Shown here piece after piece: positions 23,668-35,404 of a DNA stretch of 64,000 nucleotides. The stretch lies in assembly GCF_002575655.3 (NCBI RefSeq), contig NC_053039.3, positions 377,619,633-377,683,632 on the forward strand, written 5' to 3'. The DNA is from Aegilops tauschii subsp. strangulata (lineage: Eukaryota; Streptophyta; Magnoliopsida; Poales; Poaceae). How positions within the stretch are numbered: position 1 is the stretch's first letter; each line of letters starts with the position of its first letter. The translations under genes and the position numbers were made by a program. Below the pieces are notes generated by a model that worked only from the letters and a program-made list of their open reading frames with translations, did no database searches and had not been told where the DNA came from.

Positions 23668-24137
23668 TGTCAGTGTCAAAAATGACGGATCTCGGGTAGG
23701 GGGTCCCGAACTATGCGTCTAAGGCGGATGGTAACAGGAGGCGGGGGACACAATGTTTACCCAGGTTCGGGCCCTCTCGATGGAGGTAATACCCTACTTC
23801 CTGCTTGATTGATCTTGATGATATGAGTATTACAAGAGTTGATCTACCATGAGATCGTAGAGGCTAAACCCTAGAAGCTAGCCTATGATTATGATTGTTG
23901 TTGTCCTACGGACTAAACCCTCCGGTTTATATAGACACCGGAGGGGGCTAGGGTTACACAGAGTCGGTTACAAGGGAGGAGATCTACATATCCGAATTGC
24001 CAAGCTTGCCTTCCACGCAAAGGAGAGTCCCATCCTGACACGGGACGAAGTCTTCAATCTTGTATCTTCATAGTCCAATAGTCCGGCCAAAGTTATAGTC
24101 CGGCTATCCAAGGACCCCCTAATCCAGGACTCCCTCA
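23668..24137 (-). repeat. 5' LTR of the Fatima-like element
   Basis: 470 bp, read on the minus strand as TGAGGGAGTCC ... ACTGACA. A TATATAAA promoter box is at 23926-23933 (minus strand). Inside it, the minus strand continues TTGGTGCTTTCATTGAGAG (about 23649-23667), the expected primer-binding position; I cannot assign the tRNA. Confidence 0.88.
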
Positions 24138-25996
24138 GGTGCGTTCCCTTGGTTGGGTTTGCGGCATGCAGGAGCGACTGTGTGAGGGTGCGGTGCGACC
24201 GCGGCGTGCAGGAGCGAACGGGTGAGGGTGCGGTGCGACCACGACACCCGTGCGCAAGCGTACCTCCTTTTCATTTTGAAAACTTTAGGCAAGCTTGGCA
24301 AAAATGTGTGGCGAAGTATGGCATTGCAAGGCCTAGACCCAAATAGGATAAGTACGTACGTACTAGGAGTACTAGTGTTAAAAAAGAAAGGCGGGGTTTT
24401 CCTTGGCGGGATTAATCGATACAAATCCTCGTTTGACGTGTCAATTAATGCATACTTTTTTCTCCAAAGCCCAAAGAGCTAACCATCTCACTCCTCATCG
24501 CTTGATTAATGCAGCGCCATGCAAACAAACCTTCTCACTTCCGCATGCATGCAAGGGTATATTAATGTCCTTGGTTGCTAGTACGAGGCAAACCCCATCA
24601 ATTTTGCCTCGATTAGTGTTAGTGGCCTTTTGCAAATTGTAATTTTGATATACTGGCCTTGTGTACAAAAAAATTGGAGGTAGTAACTATTTGACTTCCT
24701 TCCCCATTGTGGTGACGTCGACGATATCTCGAACGTTGTGGTTTGGTGAAGTGTGTTCGACGGAGAACACCATTGAGGGAGACCACGGTAAGTCGTTCGC
24801 AAGTGCTGCCTGCAAGCCGAGACAACCGCCTTATTTGCATCCAGGAAGTCCATTGAACCAAAGGACGCGTAAATGTACTAGTACTACTAGTACACAATAG
24901 TGTCGTCCGTCCAGCTTAGTGCGGTGAGGTGGTTTCTCGAAGAAGACGATGGAGAAGCGGAGTCAGCGAAGAGTGAAATGATGGTTGCTTCGTCCGTGCT
25001 TTGTGATTTGATGCCTCACTGCTTTGTGATTTGTGATAGAAGGGGCAGGGGAGTAGACTTTGTGCTCTATACTGTACATGCGTCCAAGCACGGGAGAAAG
25101 AGGAGAGACGTTGCATTTTTCTATTCCTTCAATCAATCAATCAGGGAGCTTCGGTTCCATCTTTTTGGCTTTGGCAGCACCGTCCACAATGGTTCCCATC
25201 AATGACAAAAGCTATTTTCACATTTGGCTACACATTGTGGATGCCCATAACCGTACCACTTGGTTTTGCTCCTGTGTGCTATCTATACAAATCTCAATTA
25301 TATTGATCTAAAAAATTATAGAATCAAGATTAGTAAAAAGGAGGTGATTTTGCCGCGCACATGGCGGGGGAGGTTTCTTATTTTTAGAGGACGTTGGCCT
25401 GGCGGTTTGCTAACATGCGGTCCCACGTGCCAGTGCATTACCAAGCCGATCCGCGTCCCACACGAGGCAGAACAACGATAGAAGCAACAAGTGGTTAACT
25501 TGAGGAAGATGAGGGAGAAGCGGATTCAGCAACGAGTGAAATGATGGTTGCTTCGTCACTCCAACTTCTTTTTTTACTAGCATTATTATTACTCATCCCT
25601 CTGACTTAACTGCGGGAAAGGTGCAGCTTTGTGATTTGATGCCTCATTGCTCATTACTACGCCGGCGCCATGACTGGGGTGCTTCACCCCTGCTGCTCTG
25701 CATTGTATTTCGGTATGGCACGTGGACCCGGTAGCTTGATGTCTCACATGTCGGCGAAAGGGACTAGAACATTTATGAAAGCGAGCGCCCCAGTCTTACG
25801 ACGGAGGAGTACACGACACAGCGGCCCAGTGAACTGTCACTTGTACTGTATAGTACTATAGTTTTGTTGTTTCGCATGATCCATCGATACAAACCCGATT
25901 AAACAGGAAAGGGCAGGATTTTTCCCGTGCGGTAGATGATACTGGCCATACATTTCAAAGGCAATTTTAATGTATGCAAACTGAATAATTAAGTAA
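24138..25996. other. Low-copy spacer with internal duplications
   Basis: No gene or element recognised. A 40-bp unit starting GCAGGAGCGA is repeated twice at 24168-24247. A stretch around 24935-25040 (GAGAAGCGGA, GTGAAATGATGGTTGCTTCG, CTTTGTGATTTGATGCCTCA) reappears in the same order at 25505-25655. The words AATCGATACAAATCC (24415) and ATCGATACAAACCC (25883) are also alike. Together these suggest a diverged local duplication. Open frames of 60-100 codons here do not resemble known proteins. Confidence 0.45.
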
Positions 25997-27577
25997 TGCT
26001 ACCTCTTGAGCATTGCGTTGGTTTTCCCTTGAAGAGGAAAGGGTGATGCAGCAAAGTAGCATAAGTATTTCCCTCAGTTTTTCAGAACTAAGGTATCAAT
26101 ACAGTAGGAGGCTACGCGCGAGTCCCTCGCACCTACACAAACAAATAAATCCTCGCAACCAACGCGATAAGGGGTTGTCAATCCCTACACGGTCACTTAC
26201 GAGAGTGAGATCTGATAGATATGATAGAATAATATTTTTGGTATTTTTATGATAAAGATGCAAAGTAAAATAAAAGCAAAGTAAAAAGCAATGGAGATAA
26301 CTAAGTGTTGGAAGATCAATATGATGAAGATAGACCCACGGGCCATAGGTTTCACTAGTGGCTTCTCTCAAGAGCATAAGTATTTTACGGTGGGTGAACA
26401 AATTACTGTTGAGCAATTGACAGAATTGAGCATAGTTATGAGAATATCTAGGTATGATCATGTATATAGGCATCACGTCCGAGACAAGTAGACCGACTCC
26501 TGCCTGCATCTACTACTATTACTCCACACATCGACCGCTATCCAGCATGCATCTAGAGTATTAAGTTCATAAGAACAGAGTAACGCCTTAAGCAAGATGA
26601 CATGATGTATAGGGATAAATTCATGCAATATGATAAAAACCTCATCTTGTTATCCTCGATGGCAACAATACAATACGTGCCTTGCTGCCCCTACTGTCAC
26701 TGGGAAAGGACACCGCAAGATTGAACCCAAAGCTAAGCACTTCTCCCATTGCAAGAAAGATCAATCTAGTAGGCCAAACCAAACTGATAATTCGAAGAGA
26801 CTTGCAAAGATAACCAATCATACATAAAAGAATTCAGAAGATTCAAATATTGTTCATAGATAAACTTGATCATAAACCCATCATTCATCGGTCTCAACAA
26901 ACACACCGCAAAAGAAGATTACATCGAATAGATCTCCATGAGAGAGGGGGAGAACATTGTATTGAGATCCAAAAAGAGAGAGGAAGCCATCTAGCTAATA
27001 ACTATGGACCCGAAGGTCTGAGGTAAACTACTCACACTTCATCGGAGAGGCTATGGTGTTGATGTAGAAGCCCTCAGTGATCGATGCCCCCTCCGGCGGA
27101 GCTCCGGAACAGGCCCCAAGATGGGATCTCGTGGGTACAGAAGGTTGCGGCGGTGGAATTAGGTTTTTGGCTCCGTATCTGATCGTTTGGGGGTACGTAG
27201 GTATATATAGGAGGAAGGAGTATGTCGGTGGAGCAACGTGGGGCCCACGAGGGTGGAGGGCGCGCCCAGGGGGTAGGCGCGCCGCCTACCTCGTGGCTTC
27301 CTGGAAGCTTCCTTGACTTAGGGTCCAAGTCTCCTAGATCATGTTCGTTCCAAAAATCACGTTCCCGAAGGTTTCATTCCGTTTGGACTCCGTTTGATAT
27401 TCTTTTTCTGCAAAACTCTGAAATAGGCAAAAAACAGCAATTCTGGGCTGGGCCTCCGATTAATAGGTTAGTCCCAAAAATAATATAAAAGTGAATAATA
27501 AAGCCCAATAATGTCCAAAATAGAAGATAATATAGCATGGAGCAATCAAAAATTATAGATACGTTGGAGACGTATCA
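25997..27577 (-). repeat. 3' LTR of the ORF-X element
   Basis: 1581 bp, the inverted form of TGATACG ... GGTAGCA. Next to its inner end is GCATCCCCAAGCTTAA, the inverted PPT. Confidence 0.9.
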
Positions 27578-30408
27578 AGCATCCCCAAGCTTAATTCCTG
27601 CTCGTCCTCGAGTAGGTAAATGAGAAAAACAGAATTTTTGATGTGGAATGCTACTAGGCATAATTTCAATGTAATTCTTCTTAATTGTGGTATGAATATT
27701 CAGATCTGAAAGATTCAAGATAAAAGTTCATATTGACATAAAAATAATAATACTTCAAGCATACTAACTAAGCAATTATGTCCTCTCAAAATAACATGGC
27801 CAAAGAAAGTTCATCCCTATAAAATCATATAGTTTAGTCATGCTCCATTTTCGTCACACAAGAATGCTCTCATCATGCACAACCCCGATGACAAGCCAAG
27901 CAATTGTTTCATACTTTAGTAATCTCAAACTTTTCCAACCTTCCCGCAATACATGAGCGTGAGCCATGGATATAGCACTATGGGTGGAATAGAATATGAT
28001 GATGGGGGTTATGTGGAGAAGACAAAAAAGGAGAAAGTCTCACATCAACGAGGCTTATCAATGAGCTATGGAGATGCCCATCGATTGATGTTAATGCAAG
28101 GAGTAGGGATTGCCATAAAACGGATGCACTAGAGCTATAAATATATGAAAGCTCAACAAAAGAAACTAAGTGGTTGTGCATCCAACTTGCTTGCTCACGA
28201 AGACCTAGGGCACTTGAGGAGGCCCATTGTTGGAATATACAAGCCAAGTTCTATAATGAAAAATTTCCACTAGTATATGAAAGTGACAAAACAAGAGACT
28301 CTCTATCATGAAGATTATGGTGCTACTTTGAAACACAAGTGTGGTAAAGGATAGTAACATTGTCCCTTCTCTCTTTTTCTCTCATTTTTTTGGGCCTTCT
28401 CTTTTTTATGGCCTTTCTCTCTCTCTCTTTTTTATTCCTCACTTGGGACAATTCTCTAGAAAATGATGATCACCACACTTCTATTTATTTACAACTCAAT
28501 GATTACAACTCGATACTAGAACAAAGTATGACTCTATATGAATGCCTCCGGCGGTGTACCGGGATATGCAATGAACCAAGAGTGACATGTATGAAAGAAT
28601 TATGAACGGTGGCTTTGCCACAAATACTATGTCAACTACATGATCATGCAAAGCAATATGACAATGATGAACGTGTCATGATAAACGGAATGGTGGAAAG
28701 TTGCATGGCAATATATCTCGGAATGGCTATGGAAATGCCATAATATGTAGGTATGGTGGCAGTTTTGAGGAAGATATAAGGAGGTTTATGTGTGAAAGAG
28801 CGTATCATATCACGGGGTTTGGATGCACCGGCGAAGATTGCACCAACTCTCAATGTGAGAAAGGGCAATGCACGGTACCGAAGAGGCTAGCAATGGTGGA
28901 AAGGTGAGAGTGCGTATAATCCATGGACTCAACATTAGTCATAAAGAACTCACATACTTATTGCAAAAATCTACAAGTCATCAAAAACCAAGCACTACGT
29001 GCATGCTCCTAGGGGGATAGATTGGTAGGAAAAGACCATCGCTCCTCCCCGACCGCCACTCATAAGGAGGACAATCAAAGAATACCTCATGTTTCAAATT
29101 TGTTACATAACGTTTACCATACGTGCATGCTACAGGACTTGCAAACTTCAACACAAGTATTTCTCAAATTCACAACTACTCAACTAGCACAACTTTAATA
29201 TTACTACCTCCATGTCTCAAAACAATCATCAAGCATCAAACTTCTCTTAGTATTCAACACACTCATAAGAAAGTTTTTACTAATCTTGAATACCTAGCAT
29301 ATTAGGATTTTTTTAAGCAAATTACCATGCTATTTAAGACTCTCAAAATAATCTAAGTGAAGCATGAGAGATCAATAGTTTCTATAAAACAAATCCACCA
29401 CCGTGCTCTAAAAGATATAAGTGAAGTACTAGAACAAAAACTATATAACTCAAAAGATATAAGTGAAGCACATAGAGTATTCTAATAATTTCCGAAACAT
29501 GTGTGTCTCTCTCAAAAGGTGTGTACATCAAGGATGATTTTGGTAAAATAAAAAGCAAAGACTTAAATCCTACAAGACGCTCCAAGCAAAACACATATCA
29601 TGTGGTGAATAAAAATATAGCTCCAAGTAAAGTTACCGATGGAAGTAGACGAAAGAGGGGATGCCTTCCGGGGCATCCCCAAGCTTTGGCTTTTTGGTGT
29701 CCTTAGATTATCTTGGGGGTGCCATGGGCATCCCCAAGATTAGGCTCTTGCCACTCCTTGTTCCATAATCCATCAAATCTTTCACCCAAAACTTGAAAAC
29801 TTCACAACACAAAACTCAGCAGAAAATCTCGTGAGCTCCGTTAGCGAAAGAAAACAAAAGACCACTTCAAGGTACTGTAATGAACTCATTCTTTATTTAT
29901 ATTGGTTTTAAACCTACTGTATTCCAACTTCTCTATGGTTTATAAACTATTTTACTAGCCATAGATTCATCAAAATAAGCAAACAACACACGAAAAACAG
30001 AATCTGTCAAAAACAGAACAGTCTGTAGTCATCTGTAACTAACGCAAACTTCTGGAACTCCAAAAAATCAGCCAAAATAGGAAGACCTAGACAATTTGTT
30101 TATTGATCAGCAGCGATTGGGATCAATATTTTATCACGTTCTGGTGATTTTTAACAATTGTTTTCGTGAACAGAAAGTTTCTGGAATTTTCTGCAAGATC
30201 AAATAACTATCATCCAAGAAGATCCTATAGGTTTAACTTGGCACAAACACTAATTAAAACATAAAAACACATCTAACCATAGGCTAGATCAAATATTTAT
30301 TCCTAAACAGAAGCAAAAAGCAAAAAACTAAAAATAAAATTGGGTTGCCTCCCAACAAGCGCTTTTCTTTAAAGCCTTTCAGCTAGGCATTGATAATCTT
30401 AATGATGC
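27578..30408 (-). other. Non-coding tail of the ORF-X element
   Basis: AT-rich, no credible ORF. It contains, inverted, the same blocks as 11117-13926: TTGGGTTGCCTCCCAA (30340-30355), twin hairpins (29657-29738), three AAGATATAAGTGAAG-type motifs (29345-29475), and the PPT at the LTR edge. Confidence 0.75.
29657..29738 (-). other. Twin-hairpin module
   Basis: Perfect stem GGGGATGCC (29657-29665), loop TTCCGG, GGCATCCCC (29672-29680). Second stem CTTGGGG (29712-29718) with CCCCAAG (29732-29738). Loop and spacer bases differ from the 11791-11871 copy while the stems are kept. Confidence 0.75.
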
Positions 30409-31756
30409 TCACATGAAAGACAAGAATTGAAGCGCAAAGAGAGCATGATAAAACACGTGACAAACACATCTAAGTATAACATACTTCCTATGCATAGGCA
30501 TATTATAAGTAAACAAATTTGCAAGGCAAGCAAAAACTAGCATATGCAAGGAAGAAGAAAGTGACGATAGCAATCTCAACATGACTATAGGTAATTTATT
30601 ATCATGAAAATTTCTACGACCATATTTTCCTCTCTCATAATAATTACATGTGGGATCATAAGAAAATTCAACAAAATAGCTATCACATAAAATATTTTCA
30701 ACACGATCCACATGCATGCAAAGTTCACACTCTTCCGAAATAGTGGGATTAACATTAACTAAAGTCATGACCTCTCCAAACCCACTTTTATCAAAAATTT
30801 CACAAGATTGAATATTCTCCAAATATGTGGGATCTAAAGTTGACACTCTTCCAAACCCACTTTCAATATTATTGCAAACAATATTATCAATCTCATATTC
30901 ATCATGGGGCTCAAATAAATTTTAAAGATCATAAGAAGAATCGCCCAATCATGATCATTGCAACAAGTAGTAGACATAGCAAAACTAGCATCCCCAAGCT
31001 TAGGGTTTTGCATATTAGCACAATTGGCATTAAGAAAATTTATAATAACATCATTGCAATCATGCTTTTCATTGAAGGAACTACCAAGTATGGGTGCAAT
31101 AGCAACGATCTCATGTTTAACGTAAGGAACTATAGCAAATTCATCTTCGTAAATATTGGCATCATGGCCACAAGGATAGCAAGCATCATGTTCATCAAGG
31201 GATATTTCAAGCAAATCATCGGAATCATAATTATCTATAGATTCGTGCATATCATTATTTTCTTTAGAAGCAACGGTCATTCTTTTAATAAATTCTTGGA
31301 CATAGACATTATGAGCAAAGTTTTCATTGCAATATTTAAGTATGACGGAATTTTCAGATTTGTTGAGAGTAAAATCATACTTTTCAATGAAAGAAGCAAC
31401 TTCATGAGCACCCTTAAAAACGACAAATTCTTCAATTTGTTCGATATCATAGTAACTATAAACACCCTTTGCATAAGAAGATAAGATTTCATTATCATTG
31501 GACTCACATAGGTAGGGAAGGTGTTTTTAGGGTTCTTGGAGCAACAAGTAAAATCACACATTTCACAAAGATTCCAAGCATAACATAGCAATTTTTTTAT
31601 TTGATTCCATAAGAGTCTCCCCTTTTCAGACAAACGATGACGCACAAAATGAGCATGCTCATCTAAAGATTTCCCATCAACTAGGCTAGTTCGGGTTTCA
31701 GCACGAGCGCATAAGGATCGAAGATGATCCAAGTAGAACACTTTAAGTGGATCCAT
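30409..31756 (-). pseudogene. Unknown ORF (ORF-X) of a non-autonomous gypsy element, frameshifted
   Basis: The minus-strand ORF starts at ATG 31756 (MDPLKVFYLDHLRSL). Two frameshifts, near 31525 and near 30950, and a TAA at about 30921 break a protein of about 449 residues. It occupies the position of gag. Visible features: an N-terminal Arg/Leu-rich part with SLDEHAHFVRHRL; a cluster CEMCDFTCC; an acidic middle (NYDSDDLLEISLDEHDA); PKLGDA encoded by the element's own AAGCTTGGGGATGC word; and a C-terminal part with NYYERG.Y, hydrophobic LxxL segments and MPMHRKYV. I do not recognise any domain. The C-terminal third is shared with 1768-2136 in an element of a different LTR type. Possible roles (particle co-factor, RNA-binding, envelope-like) are speculation. 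Confidence 0.65.
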
Positions 31757-31980
31757 ATCAATAGATTTTCAGCAAGCGAAGATGCAAGCGTATAGAAGGC
31801 ACATGGCAACACGAGCAAACAATAAGCAAGCGAAAAAAGTGGCGAACGGAAAAGAGAAGGCGAATAAAACGGCAAGGGTGAAAGTGGGTGAGAGGAAAAC
31901 GAGAGGCAAATGGCAAATACTGTAAAGCGGGAGATAAGGGTTTGTGATGGGTACTTGGTATGTTGACTTTTGCGTAGACC

Positions 31981-32067
31981 TCCCCGGCAACGGCGCCAGA
32001 AATGGCTCGTTGTCAGGAGTCCAAATCTTGACTTGACCTTGCGTAAGCCTCCCCGGCAACGGCGCCA
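31981..32067 (-). promoter_or_regulatory. Duplicated primer binding site
   Basis: The tRNA-Asp type site TGGCGCCGTTGCCGGGGA (minus strand) occurs twice, at 32050-32067 next to the LTR and again at 31981-31998, 69 bases further in. Each copy is followed by a similar GAGG(T/C)(C/T)TACGCAA word, so the segment is a tandem duplication. The LTR-proximal copy has the normal distance to the LTR (11 bases). Confidence 0.85.
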
Positions 32068-32078
32068 GAAATCCTTCT

Positions 32079-33647
32079 TGCTACCTCTTGAGCATTGCGT
32101 TGGTTTTCCCTTGAAGAGGAAAGGGTGATGCAGCAAAGTAGCATAAGTATTTCCCTCAGTTTTTGAGAACCAAGGTATCAATCCAGTAGGAGGCTACGCC
32201 GCGAGTCCCTCGCACCTACACAAACAAATAAATCCTCGCAACAAACGCGATAAGGGGTAGTCAATCCCTACACGGTCACTTACGGGAGTGAGATCTGATA
32301 GATATGATAGGATAATATTTTTGGTATTTTTATGATAAAGATGCAAAGTAAAATAAAAGCAAAGTAAAAAAGCAACGGAAATAACTAAGTGTTGGAAGAT
32401 TAATATGATGAAGATAGACCCGGGGGCCATAGGTTTCACTAGTGGCTTCTCTCAAGAGCATAAGTATTTTATGGTGGCTGAACAAATTACTGTTGAGCAA
32501 TTGACAGAATTGAGCATAGTTATGAGAATATCTAGGTATGATCATGTATATAGGCATCATGTCCGAGACAAGTAGACCGACTCCTGCCTGCATCTACTAC
32601 TATTACTCCACACATCGACCACTATCCAGCATGCATCTAGAGTATTAAGTTCATAAGAACAAAGTAACGCCTTAAGCAAGATGACATGATGTAGAGGGAT
32701 AAATTCATGCAATATGATAAAAAACCATCTTGTTATCCTCGATGGCAACAATACAATACAATACGTGCCTTGCTGCCCCTACTGTCACTGGGAAAGGACA
32801 CCGCAAGATTGAACCCAAAGCTAAGCACTTCTCCCATTGCAAGAAAGATCAATCTAGTAGGCCAAACCAAACTGATAATTCAAAGAGACTTGCAAAGATA
32901 ACCAATCATACATAAAAGAATTCAGAAGATTCAAATATTGTTCATAGATAAACTTGATCATAAACCCACAATTCATCGGTCTCAACAAACACAACGCAAA
33001 AGAAGATTACATCAAATAGGTCTCCACGAGACAGGGGGAGAACATTGTATTGAGATCCAAAAAGAGAGAGGAAGCCATCTAGCTAATAACTATGGACCCG
33101 AAGGTCTGAGGTAAACTACTCACACTTCATCGGAGAGGCTATGGTGTTGATGTAGAAGCCCTTCGTGATCGATGCCCCCTCCGGCGGAGCTCCGGAACAG
33201 GCCCCAAGATGGGATCTCATGGGTACAGAAGGTTGCGGCGGTGGAATTAGGTTTTTGGCTCCGTATCTGATCGTTTGGGGGTACGTAGGTATATATAGGA
33301 GGAAGGAGTACGTCGGTGGAGCAACGTGGGGCCCACGAGGGTGGAGGGCGCGCCCCCTACCTCGTGGCTTCCTGGAAGCTTCCTTGACTTAGGGTCCACG
33401 TCTCCTGGATCATGTTCGTTCCAAAAATCACGTTCTCGAAAGTTTCATTCCGTTTGGACTCCGTTTGATATTCTTTTTCTGCGAAACTCTGAAATAGGCA
33501 AAAAACAGCAATTCTGGGCTAGGCTCCGGTTAATAGGTTAGCCCCAAAAATAATATAAAAGTGAATAATAAAGCCCAATAATGTCCAAAACAGAAGATAA
33601 TATAGCATGGAGCAATCAAAAATTATAGATACGTTGGAGACGTATCA
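32079..33647 (-). repeat. 5' LTR of the ORF-X element
   Basis: 1569 bp, matching 25997-27577 with small gaps, for example in the C/G-rich part near 33345. The TATA region TATATATA is near 33289 (minus strand). Followed by the AGTAA target duplication. Confidence 0.9.
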
Positions 33648-34181
33648 AGTAACAATATGATATCTAGTAAAACTAAAAACACATATGATTTATTGTGTTA
33701 GAGTGTAGTAGTAGTGCTGTATTGCATAGTTGTTAGATGTAACATGCGAGAACGTGTAGAGATGTAGTTTTGGAGGGCCTACAGAGAGAAAGCATAATAG
33801 CGAACTTCAGAATACACTCATTACGGTCACTATATACATTTTGCGGTGATTATACGGTCACTTGCTTACCGTTCAGCATCGGATTGCACTCTGTTGACCG
33901 GCCAAATAGTCTGCGTGGCACCATGTTGACTAGTTAAATTGACCACGTTCCTTGTGGGTCCCACCTGTCAGTTTGCATAGGAAAAAGGTCAGATAAACAC
34001 AAATTTACACAGGCGCGACAAGACTCCAACCCATGCGCGGGAATCACCTGGTTGTGTATGTGTTTGTCAGGGCCTGATGTGTGCGCATGCACGTGTAGGT
34101 TGAGCATTTTAGCGTGAGAGTGTGTGTTGGTCGTGTGGTGTGTGCATGCATGCGTGCGTGCGTGTGAGTGTTGCGTGCGTG
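33648..34181. other. Spacer with GT/GCGT-rich microsatellite
   Basis: No gene seen. The last ~110 bases (34070-34181) are rich in GTGTGT, GCATGC and GCGTG repeats. The gypsy element that follows inserted in this simple-sequence run, so its left target pentamer (GCGTG) cannot be told apart from the repeat. Confidence 0.6.
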
Positions 34182-35383
34182 TGTCGGAGTAAATGACCAT
34201 GGGTAGCCTAACCGACTCCCCCTGGCTCTTCAAAAATTATCGGGCCGATCGAGCCTTCAAGCACCCAAAGCACAGGGCCGCCTCCCCCTGGCCGGCTATC
34301 TCACAGGCCGACTACTGGAAGGCGGCCCGGCCCTAAAACCCTCCCGAAGAGAGCCACAAGAAGGCCGACTCCAAGAAGCCGGCCACAAGAAGACCGACTC
34401 CACGATGCCGGCCACAAGAGGGCCGGCTCCCGGCAAGCGGCCGAGATTACACCCTCAAGGACTGCACCCACATAACGGTGACGAGACGGGGCGTGGCTAT
34501 AGTAAAGCCTGCCACCCCCGAATCCCGGAGCACGCATGGCCACAGTGCGCCGTACGGGTCGGCCATCCCCCGTCCGGCGCGGCACTGTTGCCATGTTGAC
34601 CATGACGCCACCCACGACAGGCTGCCAGTACGGCCCGCGGGCGGCGGGCCCCTTCTGCCAGAGAGACGCTCGAAGGCGGCCAAGCCCCCCCCCCCCCAGT
34701 CGGCCTGGGGTGTAGCCGGCTCCCAATAGCCGGCTACCTCACTCCCTCGAAGTATGTGCATCATTAAGGAGACAAGACGAGGTAAGACTACAGTGAGAGC
34801 CCGCCAGATGGCGGCAATGTAGCCATGCTTACCTCGGCAAAGCCCTCGTCATCAGGGCGAGGCTACAACAACCAGCCGCCGGCAAGACCCCCAGGCGGTG
34901 GGGCCGGCCTGTCGGCCAAGAGGCCGGCAGCCGGCGGGACCCACCAGTCGGCGGGCCCCAGTGGCCGGCGGAGAAGAAGGCGGATCCAGACACTGATGGC
35001 CTGGACCCGCATCCAGCCGGATTACCATTGTACCCCTGGGGGGTAGGCCTATATAAACCCCCCAGGGCACCCATGCAAAGGGTTGATCTCTTAGAGTTTT
35101 AGACACCACATAGAGAGAAGAGGAGAGCTAGCCTTGCCCTTCTTCTTCCTCTAGCCGAACAGCTCAAGGAGCCACTTGTAGCCACTTGTGTTGATCTAGT
35201 GATCATGCGGAGACCCCGTAGAGCAGGACTAGGGGTGTTATCTCCACGGAGAGCCCCGAACCAGGGTAAGATTCGCCGGCGTGCATGTCTTCGCCTTATC
35301 CCATTTCCAGGCACCGGCGATGTCTTACTGGCTCCCACAATGATAAGCCACATGTTGGCATATGTCGCACCTACCACCCGACA
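34182..35383 (+). repeat. 5' LTR of the Tat-like element
   Basis: 1202 bp, TGTCGGAG ... CACCCGACA. GCCGGC words are frequent. TATA box at 35050-35057. The open frames inside it (near 34400-34760) run over GC-rich LTR sequence and are not genes. Confidence 0.82.
35050..35057 (+). promoter_or_regulatory. LTR TATA box
   Basis: TATATAAA, about 330 bases before the LTR end, at the expected U3/R position. Confidence 0.6.
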
Positions 35384-35385
35384 TT

Positions 35386-35404
35386 TGGCGCCCACCATGG
35401 GGCC
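35386..35404 (+). promoter_or_regulatory. Primer binding site, tRNA-Lys type
   Basis: TGGCGCCCACCATGGGGCC, two bases inside the LTR. It matches the 3' end of tRNA-Lys(CTT) with one mismatch (A for G). An ATG at 35397-35399 inside it is in frame with gag. Confidence 0.8.

Larger units (their letters stand above)
6799..24137 (-). mobile_element. Fatima-like gypsy retrotransposon, interrupted by another element
   Basis: The two LTRs (471 bp in two pieces at left, 470 bp at right) frame a minus-strand element whose net length is about 9.06 kb once the nested insert at 7236-15506 is removed. Order on the minus strand: 5' LTR, gag, protease, then non-coding sequence, then a region occupied by a plus-strand multi-exon gene, then the 3' LTR. 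RT, RNase H and integrase are absent, so this copy could move only with help. LTR ends (TGAGGGAGTCCTGG ... ACACCGACA on the minus strand) are those I associate with the wheat Fatima family. The flanking pentamers are GGCGT (6794-6798) and GGTGC (24138-24142), which differ at two positions, so a clean target duplication is not seen. Confidence 0.85.
25997..33647 (-). mobile_element. Sabrina-like gypsy element carrying ORF-X instead of gag
   Basis: A complete 7651-bp insertion on the minus strand with a perfect 5-bp target duplication AGTAA (25992-25996 and 33648-33652). Its LTRs (1581 and 1569 bp), leader, hairpin module, tail and PPT match those of the element at 7236-15506. The coding part is different: no gag or protease but an ORF of about 449 codons of unknown function. 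It is non-autonomous and a sister subfamily of the gag-protease type. The leader has two copies of the primer binding site. Confidence 0.92.

Noticed and set aside
34132..34181. GCGTG as a proven target duplication of the Tat-like element
   Set aside because: The pentamer is part of a GTGCGTG simple repeat and the right end of the element is not in the window.
34301..34764. Long GC-rich frames on both strands
   Set aside because: Inside the Tat-like LTR; GCCGGC-rich composition keeps frames open without coding.
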